From Streptomyces sp. SID10853 (GTDB lineage: Bacteria > Actinomycetota > Actinomycetes > Streptomycetales > Streptomycetaceae): a stretch of 64,000 nucleotides of DNA. The notes beneath the pieces were generated by a model. It saw only the letters and a program-made list of their open reading frames with translations. It had not been told where the DNA came from and searched no databases. The DNA is taken from positions 1 through 64,000 of the forward strand of contig NZ_JAAGLN010000001.1 in the NCBI RefSeq assembly GCF_010548145.1, read 5' to 3'. How positions within the stretch are numbered: the first letter of the stretch is position 1; the number at the start of each line of letters is the position of its first letter. Position numbers and translations under genes: made by a program. This document shows positions 28,930 through 37,680 of this stretch, piece by piece.

Positions 28930-30016
28930 GGGCCAGCCTCCCGAGGTCACTCTCGATCTGATCGAAGAACCCAGCGGGCCAATGGTCCAGCTCGCCCTTG
29001 TCATTGACCTGGATCGGTAGGGCCTGGTCGTGGTCGAAGTAGTGCACGACCATGTCAGTTGCAGGCAGAGAGCGGTCCTGGGCGACAGCCAGCCGGGCAC
29101 CGTTGAGTACGTGATCGCTGTGGGTCTCCACCACGACTTGGACCCCACTGCCCGCCACTTGGGCCAGGAACCGCCCGAGTTTGGACTGCCCTGCCGGGTG
29201 CAAGTGGGCCTCGGGGTTCTCCACGAGCAGCAAATCTCCAGGCTCAGTCAGCAGCCCCGCGACGATGATCGGCAAGGCGTAGGAGACACCAAAGCCGGTG
29301 TTCGTCGGTCTGACCTGCTCTCCACCTTGCTCGGCCTCTTCGAACCGAATCGTGCTTGCCATGATCCCCACGGCCAGCTGAGCAGTAATGCGGATGGGAC
29401 GAATGATGTCCGATGCCCATGCCTGAGCCTGAAATCGGGGCTGTGGGCTGCTGGCCCTCGGGTGGTGGAGTGCCTCACGGACCACTCTGCGGGAGCTCAC
29501 TGCCCGCGTTTCACGCAAAGCCAGCACCTGGGCCGTGTATTCACCTTGCACCCCCACTCCAATCTCGTCCGGTTCCTGTGCGGAGACCGACAGAGTGTCG
29601 CGAGGGCCAAGACGTTCGGCGCAGAGATACGTAAAGCCGGCGCCTGAGTTATCGATACCTGGCACCGAGCCGGACGGAGCCTGCTTCACTCCCAGGTGCA
29701 GTGCGTGCTCCTCTTCAGGCAGGCTGAACTGGTACTCCCATACCTGGCCTTCCGGACCGCTGAGCCGCAAACCGATCTCTCGTTCCGGTGCGGCCCAATG
29801 CAGCACGTCGCGGGCCTCACCGAGGGCTAGCCCCAGCGGCCCATTCAACCGAACCGCACGTCCTTGTGTAACGGCTGCCAACCGAGCCAGCAACAGGGAC
29901 TGGAGCATGGTGCTCTTTCCACCACCGTTCACTCCGGTCAGAACAGTGAGTGGACGCATCGCGAACGACGCTGACTTGAAGCACTTGAAATGCGTGACTT
30001 CCAGGGACCGAATCAC
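28910..30016 (-). CDS. AAA family ATPase with DUF3696-type C-terminus
   Basis: 368-aa SMC/RecF/OLD-like ATPase. N-terminal strand MIRSLEVTHFKCFKSASF, Walker A GVNGGGKST (about 28-36), ABC-like C-half with DLLLVENPEAHLHP (Walker B) and switch VVETHSDHVLNG. The end (WPAGFFDQIESDLGRL) matches the DUF3696 tail. Start ATG overlaps the DUF262 stop by 4 bp and its own end overlaps the third gene, so the three are translationally coupled. Probable NTP-driven sensor/switch of an anti-phage system. Confidence 0.88.
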   Translation of the reverse strand: MIRSLEVTHFKCFKSASFAMRPLTVLTGVNGGGKSTMLQSLLLARLAAVTQGRAVRLNGPLGLALGEARDVLHWAAPEREIGLRLSGPEGQVWEYQFSLPEEEHALHLGVKQAPSGSVPGIDNSGAGFTYLCAERLGPRDTLSVSAQEPDEIGVGVQGEYTAQVLALRETRAVSSRRVVREALHHPRASSPQPRFQAQAWASDIIRPIRITAQLAVGIMASTIRFEEAEQGGEQVRPTNTGFGVSYALPIIVAGLLTEPGDLLLVENPEAHLHPAGQSKLGRFLAQVAGSGVQVVVETHSDHVLNGARLAVAQDRSLPATDMVVHYFDHDQALPIQVNDKGELDHWPAGFFDQIESDLGRLARARRAR

Positions 30017-31173
30017 AGTCCGGCCCTCGCGTCATGGGCAGCTGCATCAAACCGATAGGCGACCCGCCGTCGGTCAGCTGTGGAGGAAGTGATGGCGTTG
30101 AGGTACTCAACATCAGTGGTCATCCGCGTACGTGCGGCCTCCACGATGCTCGCGCGACGCCGTTTGAGGTCATCTGCGTCGTAATCCGCCACCGCGATCG
30201 ACCACGTCTCGAACAGCGCCCGGTTGATGGGACTCCGTCCACTGGCATCGATGGGCCACTTACGGAAGGTGTGCTCACCGAAGAGCAGGTACGCATTGGC
30301 CATCGCCCCTTCAAAGGACCGTTCCAGCTCGCGCACCCGTACGTCCGGCACCCCCTCCGGGTCGTCCAGCAGCCGAGTGGCCTCCATCAGGAAGGTCTCC
30401 ATGACCGGATGCTCAAGGTAGGCGTCCATGCCAAGCAGCCAGAACGCCGCGAAGCGCAACGCCATCTCACGATCATTCATCCTGATGTGACCGGTCAGCC
30501 CGTTCGTTGCCTCGCTGAACGCCCCCGTGTGCGTCATGCGCTTGAGGATGTCGCGGCTCCGCGGCCGACTCATGCAGTGCCGGATCTCCTGCGCATTGAG
30601 CGGTGTGCCACCCGTATTGATCCGCTTGAAGATGTCGTACATGACACCTGCCGGCGTCGTCGGATCGATCACGTTGACCACCAGCTGCGTGTTGTTGATC
30701 CGACGCTGCAGCTGCACAGGCAGGTCCTGGAAGCGGGCCCCTTCTGCGTCTTCGAGGTACTCCACGCCCTTGAGGGGGAACCCGGTATCCGTCCCCCTCA
30801 CGAAGGCATGCAAAGTGGAGAGCCGCTGAAGCCCGTCGACGACGTGGAACGCGCCATCACTGTCCTCGGCGAAGTAGAACGCCGGGAGCGGGATCTGCAA
30901 AAGCACGGACTCGATGAGCAGAGACTTCTGCTCCGTGCGCCAGACCCGGCCACGCTGGAAGTCCGGCGCGAGCTCGAGGGAGCCTTCGTCGATCTGGTCG
31001 AGGATGTTGCGCAAAGAGAACGCGCTCGTCGTCACACGGATCTGCTCGGGATTCCACGGCCTTTGGATCACCCCCGCGACGCTGCCGGAGTCCTCCACTT
31101 CGACGCCGGTGGCCTGGCCGTCGAATACATCCTCCACCACATCCGGTGCCGTCTGCGTTGCCTCCGTAGTCAT
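30013..31173 (-). CDS. DUF262-domain protein (GmrSD/ParB-like N-domain)
   Basis: 386 aa. DUF262 signatures: FQRGRVWRTEQKSLLIESVL (about 72-91), VDGLQRLSTLHAFV (the DGQQR motif with Q to L), and FKRINTGGTPLNAQEIRHCM. DUF262 is the nucleotide-dependent half of type IV restriction enzyme GmrSD and recurs in defence operons. No C-terminal HNH (DUF1524) nuclease is visible. First gene of the three-gene minus-strand operon. Confidence 0.88.
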   Translation of the reverse strand: MTTEATQTAPDVVEDVFDGQATGVEVEDSGSVAGVIQRPWNPEQIRVTTSAFSLRNILDQIDEGSLELAPDFQRGRVWRTEQKSLLIESVLLQIPLPAFYFAEDSDGAFHVVDGLQRLSTLHAFVRGTDTGFPLKGVEYLEDAEGARFQDLPVQLQRRINNTQLVVNVIDPTTPAGVMYDIFKRINTGGTPLNAQEIRHCMSRPRSRDILKRMTHTGAFSEATNGLTGHIRMNDREMALRFAAFWLLGMDAYLEHPVMETFLMEATRLLDDPEGVPDVRVRELERSFEGAMANAYLLFGEHTFRKWPIDASGRSPINRALFETWSIAVADYDADDLKRRRASIVEAARTRMTTDVEYLNAITSSTADRRRVAYRFDAAAHDARAGL

Positions 31174-31647
31174 GCAGTCATCCTATTTGGCTGGTACCCA
31201 CTGCCACCGATCAGCGAGTACCAGAGTCACCGAGCCGCAGGAGACTCGAAGTGCCCCAGCGCCCCGGGCGTGCACGGCCTCGGTCTACCGAAACTTGATG
31301 ACCATGACTGGACCTCAGCCGATTCGGCCTTCTGAGTTCGGCTCGATCCTGGGCGTGTGCTGACATGTCAGCACACGCCTCAGTTGCACGCGGAATACAA
31401 GCAGGTCAGGCGGGCGAGGCAGCTAGTCCAGGTCGAGTGTGTAGGTCCGCCCGGTGGCCAGCTCGATGAGAAACCTGTCGGAAGTGCACCTCTTACCCGG
31501 TGTCGCTCAGCATTCGAGCTGAGGGCGGGCAGCAGGCAGCTCCGCGGAACAGCGACGGCAGCTCCTCCCGTCAGCCCTCCTCCTACCTCCAAGGACAATG
31601 CCCAGCTGAGACAGGAAAGGCTGCCCCCGCGCGGACTGTCTCAAGAC
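31174..31647. other. Gap upstream of the DUF262 operon
   Basis: 474 bp holding the presumed operon promoter and the perfect palindrome at 31352-31379. No convincing gene. Confidence 0.6.
31352..31379. promoter_or_regulatory. Perfect 28-bp palindrome
   Basis: Arms GGCGTGTGCTGACA and TGTCAGCACACGCC are exact complements. The core GTGCTGAC/GTCAGCAC is shared with the dyads at 27186, 33163 and 33368. It lies about 180 bp upstream of the DUF262 gene start; no T-tract follows on either strand, so a protein-binding site is more likely than a terminator. Confidence 0.7.
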
Positions 31648-32655
31648 TCATTCGGCCAGGCACGAGGTGACGACCAGGGTCGTCCCCTCCAGCGGGCTCC
31701 CCACAGTCGTCTGAGCCCACTCCGTGAGTACTCCTGGCTCCGCAGAGACCCTGGACAACAACTGGGCGACATCTTCGGCACTCGGAGTCGCGGGCAGCAC
31801 ACACCGGAGTAGGTGTTCACCGGTGGCGCTGCTGTACTCCTCCTCCCCCTTCTCCTCAGGGTCATCGGGCTCCCACCGGCACACATCGACGTGCCAGGCG
31901 TCCACGCCCTCACCACCAGGATCCGGGACGGAGACCGTCAGGAAGTGGTGATCCGCGTCGTACGGCTCGGCAAAGATCTCGGGGTACTCAAGCGAGAACA
32001 TCCCGTCGTCCGCCTGCGCGGCCGACCACTGGTCGAAGGCGGTGACCAGCAGTCGCAAGTCCGAAACTGCCGCCTCCCGCTTCTCGCGGGTGATGCCTTC
32101 CTCAAGACGGTCCAATTCCTTCCGCGCTTCACGCGTCAGGAGGTGCATACCGCCCTTGTACGGAACGAACGGGAACCCGGAATCCCAGGAACGCTGGTTC
32201 CCCTCAGGCACAGGGACTGCCTCCGAGTACTCGGCGAGCGCATCGCGCAGCTCACGTTCCTCTGTCTCCAGCTCCGCCTCGATCGCGATCCGGATCGGAG
32301 CGGGTGCGGCCGCGACCGCCTCGTCCAGGTCCACCAGCGCCTGGTGAAGATCCCAGCAGACCCACTCGTACCAGAGGCTGTGCGCTCCGCTAAGGAGCCC
32401 AGCACGCGCAGCCCGGTCGGTGAGCGCTGCCAGATGCTCAGTGGGATAACGTTCCACCCGCCTACCCCGCTCGTCAAAGAGGCCCAGGGGTACTGTGGCA
32501 AGGGCGGAGATCCGATTGAGTGCCTCAACGATCGGTGCCGCAAGCTCTGCAGAACCGAGGCTCGTCACGGTGGACGACACGGCATCGTCCTCACGCCGGT
32601 AGACCGCCAGAATCTGCGTCTTCCCACGGTTCGCGTGTTGACAGTAGATAGTCAT
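31648..32655 (-). CDS. Hypothetical protein, acidic, unknown family
   Basis: 335 aa from ATG 32655 (MTIYCQHANRGKTQILAVYR); an upstream in-frame ATG at 32751 adds a Pro/Arg-rich stretch and is less likely. No TM or signal. Highly charged: helical middle with ELETEERELRDALAEYSEAV, acidic tail (WEPDDPEEKGEEEYSS). Not recognised. Same strand as the defence operon but separated by 474 bp. Confidence 0.65.
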   Translation of the reverse strand: MTIYCQHANRGKTQILAVYRREDDAVSSTVTSLGSAELAAPIVEALNRISALATVPLGLFDERGRRVERYPTEHLAALTDRAARAGLLSGAHSLWYEWVCWDLHQALVDLDEAVAAAPAPIRIAIEAELETEERELRDALAEYSEAVPVPEGNQRSWDSGFPFVPYKGGMHLLTREARKELDRLEEGITREKREAAVSDLRLLVTAFDQWSAAQADDGMFSLEYPEIFAEPYDADHHFLTVSVPDPGGEGVDAWHVDVCRWEPDDPEEKGEEEYSSATGEHLLRCVLPATPSAEDVAQLLSRVSAEPGVLTEWAQTTVGSPLEGTTLVVTSCLAE

Positions 32656-33162
32656 GCAGACGCCTTTCGGCCGCCGGAGCGCTGACATCCCGGCGGCAAC
32701 GGAAGAGAACACGGGAAGAGGCGGTAGCGAAGGCGCGTTCCGACGCTCCATGCCTCGAAGAGATCAGCGGTGGTTCAGGTCCTGTCCCGAACTCCTTACT
32801 CCCGGGCAGGCTATCCACGCCACCCCGCCCCCGACAACCCCCGATGCAGCAGAAACCCACGTCCTGAAGAGCGCCGCGGAGTCTCAAAGATCCGCAAGAG
32901 CGCCGGACGACTAGCCATCGTCCACGATCCATGACAAGCCGGCCTGTGCCCGGACTGCCATCGATCACCAGGTCCAGAGTCGCCAGCAGGAGACGCAAAG
33001 CGTCCTACTCACCTAGGAGCGCACCGCCTCGGTCGGCTGAGCATGATGACCACGATCAGGGCCGGACCCCAGTCCACCCATCGGTTCTAGGAGATCAGCA
33101 GGAGGGCACGGACACTGCCCACGCCCAAGGCAGCAGCCTGCCGAAGCCAAACGTCAGCACAG
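32656..33162. other. 507-bp gap without a recognisable gene
   Basis: Should hold the promoter of the 32655-31648 gene. A half-site ACGTCAGCAC (about 33151-33160) precedes the full dyad at 33163. Otherwise nothing seen. Confidence 0.5.
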
Positions 33163-33184
33163 CCGTGCTGACACGTCAGCACGG
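33163..33184. repeat. CCGTGCTGAC/GTCAGCACGG dyad at cassette right border
   Basis: 10-bp arms with a 2-bp AC centre, identical to the dyad ending repeat A (27186-27207), followed by GAAAA in both. Sits 80 bp left of repeat B's core. Confidence 0.8.
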
Positions 33185-33199
33185 GAAAACGGGACAAAA

Positions 33200-33237
33200 A
33201 GACCCCCCTTTCTGCATTCATGCAGGTCAGGGGGTCT
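33200..33237 (-). terminator. Hairpin with T-tract beside direct repeat B
   Basis: AGACCCCC (33200-33207) with GGGGGTCT (33230-33237); the minus strand continues into TTTTTGTCCC. Same position relative to repeat B as the 27017-27056 hairpin to repeat A. Confidence 0.7.
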
Positions 33238-33242
33238 GTCGA

Positions 33243-33389
33243 TGTGGAGCCTAGGGGAGTCGAACCCAAAATTGTTACCGTCCTGACCTGCGGAAACGCC
33301 GAAGAATCAGACATTAGAGCCCGTTTCCACCCTCCTGCGCCCTGCTCGCCCCTCCTCGATCCAGCCCCCGTGCTGACACGTCAACACGG
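33243..33389 (-). repeat. Direct repeat B: att-like end of the conjugative element
   Basis: Second copy of the 147-bp repeat. The 25-bp core is unchanged; it ends in the dyad CCGTGCTGAC-AC-GTCAACACGG (33368-33389, one mismatch). Read as the junction between the 6.2 kb cassette and the larger element. Confidence 0.75.
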
Positions 33390-33960
33390 CGTCAAGGTGC
33401 GTTGCTGAAGAAAATTCAGAGGTCCAGTCGGCTTCTACTTACCCTGCCAGACCGCAGATAAGACGTCTCCGCACCGTACTCGCATGAGCAAAGGCATCGA
33501 AGACTCCGCAGACGAGGGTCGACTGCCGCGCCAGCCCGGTCCCCACCACGCGTGACCTGGAGGCTCGATCGGCGAAACAGCGTACCCAGTCCAGTCGGCT
33601 CCGTACGCCAAGCCATGTCGGCCTACCGGACCTGACTCGCCCGACTCGGGCCCCGCACCTGTACCGCCTACCCCTGACCGGACGCTTGAGTCGGCCATGA
33701 AGGGCCCAGGGCTGTGCCGATGCCTGCGATCCAGAGAGACGGATCTTCCTCAGTGTGGGGCGCGGGGTGGGGCAACAACTGGGTAAGGTGAGGCGTGAGT
33801 TGAGGGTTTTAAAAAAACCCTCGCGCAAGTTGATATTACTCCGTATCGCACCAGTTACTGTCCGTTAGGCACTCTGCCCACAGTCAGTAGTCGAGGGTCA
33901 CCCACTCAACTTGGGGTCGGCACGAGACGTACGGCCGGCCCCTGAACCCAAAGGGCCTCG
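33390..33960. other. 571-bp gap at the element's left end
   Basis: No gene recognised; open frames are antisense artefacts. Contains the hairpin at 33802-33822 and an AT-richer stretch after it (TTGATATTACTCCGTATCG) that may be a promoter for the 33961 gene. Confidence 0.5.
33802..33822. terminator. Small terminator-like hairpin
   Basis: GAGGGTTTT and AAAACCCTC pair around an AAA loop (9-bp stem). The T-rich and A-rich arms would let it work in both directions. Confidence 0.6.
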
Positions 33961-34200
33961 GTGAACCTGCATATCGCCCCCGAGAACGGGCTGATCTTCG
34001 TAATCGGCTGCCTCGTCGGCCTCCTCGTATATCGCCAAACCCGGCGCGCCTCTGGGAACACCCAGATGGGCGGAGACCTAGCCATGGCCATCACCGTCGT
34101 GGCAGCAGTCGTCGCAACGCTGGCGCTGGTTCTTGGCATTGGCGGAGACCATGACCCGCGTGGAGACAAGTCGCCGACCTCCCCGACATCGACCCCGTGA
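33961..34200 (+). CDS. Small two-TM membrane protein of the element
   Basis: 79 aa from GTG 33961. Two hydrophobic helices (NGLIFVIGCLVGLLVY; MAITVVAAVVATLALVLGI) and a short charged tail ending PTSPTSTP. Small Spd-like membrane proteins of this form are common near conjugation genes of Streptomyces elements; role in spread is inferred only. Confidence 0.65.
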   Translation: MNLHIAPENGLIFVIGCLVGLLVYRQTRRASGNTQMGGDLAMAITVVAAVVATLALVLGIGGDHDPRGDKSPTSPTSTP

Positions 34201-34540
34201 ACTATGCCGCAGGGACTTGGGCCTCTCAGGGCCCGAGCCCCCGCGCGCACGATGCGGCTACGCCAAAGCACTTGAGGTCACGGGACGCGCCGAGAGCCTG
34301 GCCCATCGCTCGCTCCACCCGGATCAGAGTGACGACACAGATGGCCCAGGTAGGCCCGTATCGCTCTCCGCAGGGGGCAACTTCCCAATCTCGAAGTCAA
34401 GTCCTGAAGGCTGGTCCAGAGTCTCCGATTCGGCCTGAGAGGGCCCCTGCTGCGGTTGCGGGCCTTGAAGGGTTGCCACAGGGTGAATTCGAACCGGCTC
34501 CGCACCAGCGGGGTCACCGTTGTGGAATCAGGTGAATCTC
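34201..34540. other. 340-bp gap, no gene seen
   Basis: Open frames here lack codon bias or homologous motifs. Presumed promoter for the 34541 gene. Confidence 0.4.
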
Positions 34541-34756
34541 ATGGCGAACGAGGAATCGGCCAGGGCCCGAACCCAAGGCGTCAAGAATCCGGGCAACTTC
34601 GCGAATGACCGGGAAAGGGCAACTGGAGCAGGACGCAAGGGAGCGCAGTCAAGCACGGGAGCGCAGTCAAGCACGGGAGAGGCCGCGAGCGGCCGGAAGA
34701 GGGCGTCCGCATCTGACCAGCAGAAGGAACAGGCCGACGAGACGCAGGAAGGCTGA
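34541..34756 (+). CDS. KGG-motif small hydrophilic protein
   Basis: 71 aa, no hydrophobic core. GNFANDRERATGAGRKGAQ is a KGG/stress-induced-repeat-type motif (general stress protein-like). An exact duplication GAQSSTGAQSSTG is visible in both protein and DNA. Likely disordered, DNA- or stress-related; function unknown. Confidence 0.65.
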   Translation: MANEESARARTQGVKNPGNFANDRERATGAGRKGAQSSTGAQSSTGEAASGRKRASASDQQKEQADETQEG

Positions 34757-34778
34757 TTCCTCTCGGTCGACCGCTGCA

Positions 34779-35130
34779 TCAAGGGGCTGGGCTGGTCTGG
34801 AAGGGCATGTGGTCGCGGATCATCGCCCAGAGCACGTTGACAGGCGCCGCGTGAGGGCGATGACGGCTTGCTTGTGCCCCTTGCCTTCCTTCCGCTTCCG
34901 CGTAGTACGCCTTCGAGATCGGACACCAGAACACACTGACCTGGAAGGCGGACAGACGCGTTACAGGCCGCGGTGATACCGCCGCGGCCTGTGCAGGTTC
35001 CCGCTGACCTTCCCTGAGCCCCACAGGGCCGGGGCCAGGCCGGCGAACCCGGCGAGGCGGTCGGGGCCGGCGAAGGCGGCGAGGTCGCCGCCGGCCGTGA
35101 ACTCGGCACCATCGACTTGAAACGCCGCAG
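34779..35130 (-). pseudogene. IS110-family transposase C-terminal remnant
   Basis: Minus-strand pieces match the Transposase_20/C-terminal region of IS110-type enzymes: FTAGGDLAAFAGPDRLAGFA, GLAPALWGSGKVSGNLHRPR, then after a frameshift near 34965 SKAYYAEAEGRQGAQASRHR and PVNVLWAMIRDHMPF. The N-terminal DEDD half is missing. A dead insertion fragment. Confidence 0.8.
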
Positions 35131-35864
35131 TTCGGGGCCGCGAGAACGTTAGCGACATTCACGCTGGTTTGCTCGTGGCAACTTATGCCATTTCCTATAT
35201 GGCATCGGCAGCCACACACACAAGCCGACCGTCACGACGCAGCATGCCAATACTCACTAACAGTGTCTGCATAATAGCTAAAAGTAGTCAACTATGGGCT
35301 CAATGTTCCGCTCGGCGTGACCCAAAAGCGTAGCTGCGAAGTTTGTCTGAAATGCCTTAGATAGCCATGATGACCCTTGCTGCAAGTAGGCAGCGTTGCC
35401 CCTTTTCTAATCCTTGTCGCCTCACAATCGAAGCCCAAAGTCACGAATTCATAACAGAGTCACCATTGGTAATTGCAATTTGAAGCGTTCACGACATGCG
35501 GCAAACTTGCAGCTCAGAGCATGATCAGGCGCCCAGTTAGGCGATTTGGTGCCTTTTTAGACGTTGCGGGGAGCGCTGGGCGAGACGGGACGATCATGGT
35601 TTTTAGGCCATGTCTTGTCCGAGGCGTCACGTACTGTCCAAGAAGGTTCCCGGAGGCTCTACTGACGCAGCTTGCGGGTGATTCACCGCGACTTCGCGTT
35701 AGCGAAATCAGCGTGCGAAAGCCATCAGGAGGCCCGGCATCAAAGTCTCCTGATGGGGACCTCGCAGGTCCCAGAGCTCTCCCGCCTGCCGTCGTGGAAC
35801 GTCGTCGACACAGGGCGGTGTCGAGCAGCCGGGAGCCGTCACCGCCGGTTGAAGGAGTTACCCA
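35131..35864. other. AT-richer 734-bp gap with hairpin
   Basis: From about 35200 to 35560 base composition is clearly less GC-rich than the rest (AATAGCTAAAAGTAGTCAAC). A 9-bp stem CATCAGGAG (35723-35731) with CTCCTGATG (35747-35755) and a GTGCGAA word (35713) lie upstream of the ImmA/IrrE gene. An open frame at 35473-35919 has no support. Confidence 0.5.
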
Positions 35865-36539
35865 ATGTGGCCAGGAAAGAGCGGTCGCACCGTGGCTGAG
35901 TCAAGGGCTCCCGCCCTAGGCGCCGCGAACCGCGGGCGCCTCGGGCGCTGGCGCATAGCCACGAACCGAACGGTGGAGCGTGACTTGCATCGCCTGATCC
36001 GCCGCGAGCTGCGAGATCTCGGGATCAACCCACCGCTCGATGTCGACGTACTCTGCCGGGCTCTGAGCAGCAGGCGTGGACGGCCGTTGTACCTGCGGCC
36101 GGCGCCCCTGAAGAAGCCGGGCCACTCCGGGGCCTGGTGCGAGTACGAGAATTTTGACGTCATCCTGTACCAGCAGGAAACGACCCGCCTCCACCAGGAG
36201 CACATCATCCTTCATGAGGTGGGTCACATCCTCCTGGCCGACAGGGAAGAGGCCGCAGCAGAACCAGCGGCCGTGGGCGCTGAGGTCGCCTTTGATCCGG
36301 AACGGCAGGCTGCGGAGATCGCCGACTGGGCCAGCGTGCTTCCGCTGTTCGCCCCAGAGATGATCAAGCGCATGGCGCGGCGCTGTTCTTACGACGACGG
36401 CGAGGAGTGTGCAGCCGAACTGGCGGCGACCATCATTCTCGAATGGTCATCAGTGCTGGATACTGCGGCTCCGATGTCGGAGGATCCGTCGCTCCGACGC
36501 GTGCAGTCTGCTCTCGGTGACCGGCGGGGATGGCTGTAG
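35865..36539 (+). CDS. ImmA/IrrE-type metallo-endopeptidase
   Basis: 224 aa. HEVGHILLADREEA carries the HExxH zinc motif (about residues 111-115) of the ImmA/IrrE (COG2856/DUF955) family, whose members cleave XRE-type repressors. ATG 35865 is preceded by GAAGGAG at 7-nt spacing. Directly followed (4 bp) by the MAB_1171c-like gene; an XRE regulator is encoded convergently 2.4 kb on. The likely target is that regulator, by family analogy. Confidence 0.85.
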   Translation: MWPGKSGRTVAESRAPALGAANRGRLGRWRIATNRTVERDLHRLIRRELRDLGINPPLDVDVLCRALSSRRGRPLYLRPAPLKKPGHSGAWCEYENFDVILYQQETTRLHQEHIILHEVGHILLADREEAAAEPAAVGAEVAFDPERQAAEIADWASVLPLFAPEMIKRMARRCSYDDGEECAAELAATIILEWSSVLDTAAPMSEDPSLRRVQSALGDRRGWL

Positions 36540-36542
36540 GTC

Positions 36543-37667
36543 ATGGCCCTGCTACTCCTGGGACTTTCGGCTGCGGCTGTCTGGAAGCTCATCCAGCTGA
36601 AGCGATCCCCACATGACGCCCCCTTGCGTTCCGTCGCCTTGTGTCTCCTCTGCGCGGCGGTGTCCAACCTCTTGGCGATGCCGGGGGGCGAGGCCGGTGT
36701 TGAGTCAGTCGCCGGAAGCGGGACCGCAAGGCTCATTCAGAATCTTCTTCTGCTCCTCACGGTCTACTTCCTGATGTGCTTCTACCTGTATTCGGCCGAC
36801 GGGCAGGCAGGACGCCGCAGGGCCAGGATCGAGGCCGTCGTCGTGGCGGTTGTCGGCGTCGCGATCACCGTTTGCGCTGAAACGGTCCCGGCGCGGGAAC
36901 TCGCAGGAACCTTCACGTCGGGGGACATGACGGTTTCGCAGGTCGCCCTCTTCTTCAACGTGGCAGGCCTCTACCTCATGTACGCCCTGGGCATGGCCGC
37001 GTACTGGACCCGCCGCTATGCCCGTATGTCGCGGCGCCCACACTCGACAGGTCTGTGGATGGCCGCCGCGGGCCTGAGCTTGATGGCCCTGGAGTGCGCG
37101 ATACGCGCCGTCATTGTCACCGTCCGATGGGCGGGCGCAACGGTCCCGGAGCCGATCATCATCGCGGTGGCGTTCATGCTGATGGCCTCGATCTTGGTCT
37201 TCGTCGCGGGTATCACCTACTCAGGCGCGCGTGCCAGGATCGCTTCGCTACAGCTCTGGCTCCGGCACCGGCGGGACCACCGTCGGCTTTACCCGTTGTG
37301 GGCCTTGTTGTCGCAGGCGTATCCGCAGCATGTCCTGCCGCCGGCCTCTCAGGCAGCTCTCGACCGGTGGCGGGCCCGGAGCGTGCACAGGCGGTATCAC
37401 CGCAGGATCGTGGAATGCCGCGACGGCCTGGTGGATATCAGCCCTTACCTGATCAACGAGGAAGACGACGCCACCGCAGTTCTCGACCTCGACTCCGTCC
37501 AGCTGGCGGCTCGGCTCCGCCGGGCCTCCACACTGGTGGGGCAAGGCACCTCCGCTCCCCGCACGGTTGTACCTCTCGCTATGGCGGCCGGGGGCGATCA
37601 CCGGTCGGATGTGAGACAACTGATCGCGGTGTCAGACGCGTTGCGCGCGGAGCGCGGCCTGCAGTGA
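36543..37667 (+). CDS. MAB_1171c-like multi-TM protein
   Basis: 374 aa. Seven predicted TM helices in the first 235 residues (MALLLLGLSAAAVWKLIQL; LIQNLLLLLTVYFLMCFYLY; later IIIAVAFMLMASILVFVAG), then a cytosolic part with LYPLWALLSQAYPQHVLPP and RYHRRIVECRDGLVDISPYL, segments typical of the MAB_1171c putative transporter family often found beside ImmA/IrrE peptidases in actinobacteria. Mechanism unknown. Confidence 0.8.
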   Translation: MALLLLGLSAAAVWKLIQLKRSPHDAPLRSVALCLLCAAVSNLLAMPGGEAGVESVAGSGTARLIQNLLLLLTVYFLMCFYLYSADGQAGRRRARIEAVVVAVVGVAITVCAETVPARELAGTFTSGDMTVSQVALFFNVAGLYLMYALGMAAYWTRRYARMSRRPHSTGLWMAAAGLSLMALECAIRAVIVTVRWAGATVPEPIIIAVAFMLMASILVFVAGITYSGARARIASLQLWLRHRRDHRRLYPLWALLSQAYPQHVLPPASQAALDRWRARSVHRRYHRRIVECRDGLVDISPYLINEEDDATAVLDLDSVQLAARLRRASTLVGQGTSAPRTVVPLAMAAGGDHRSDVRQLIAVSDALRAERGLQ

Positions 37668-37680
37668 GCAAGGAGACGAG

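Larger units (their letters stand above)
27061..33242. mobile_element. 6.2 kb accessory cassette between att-like repeats
   Basis: Bounded by direct repeats A and B. Contents: decayed gene, three-gene DUF262/AAA/unknown operon, one unknown gene, dyad repeats; no integrase. Layout fits a cis-mobilisable remnant or defence cassette in tandem with the conjugative element to its right. Boundaries are inferred from the repeats. Confidence 0.55.

Noticed and set aside
28930-29148. Longer N-terminus (73 codons) for the third defence gene
   Set aside because: It lies entirely inside the ATPase coding sequence and reads as antisense-free shadow sequence; GTG 28929 makes a natural short overlap.
33390-33960. 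Integrase gene near the left repeat
   Set aside because: No tyrosine or serine recombinase motif found in any frame from 27 to 64 kb; the integrase should be at the other end of the element.
35473-35919. 148-aa open frame on the plus strand
   Set aside because: Starts in AT-richer noncoding-like DNA, overlaps the well-supported ImmA/IrrE start, and shows no recognisable motif.
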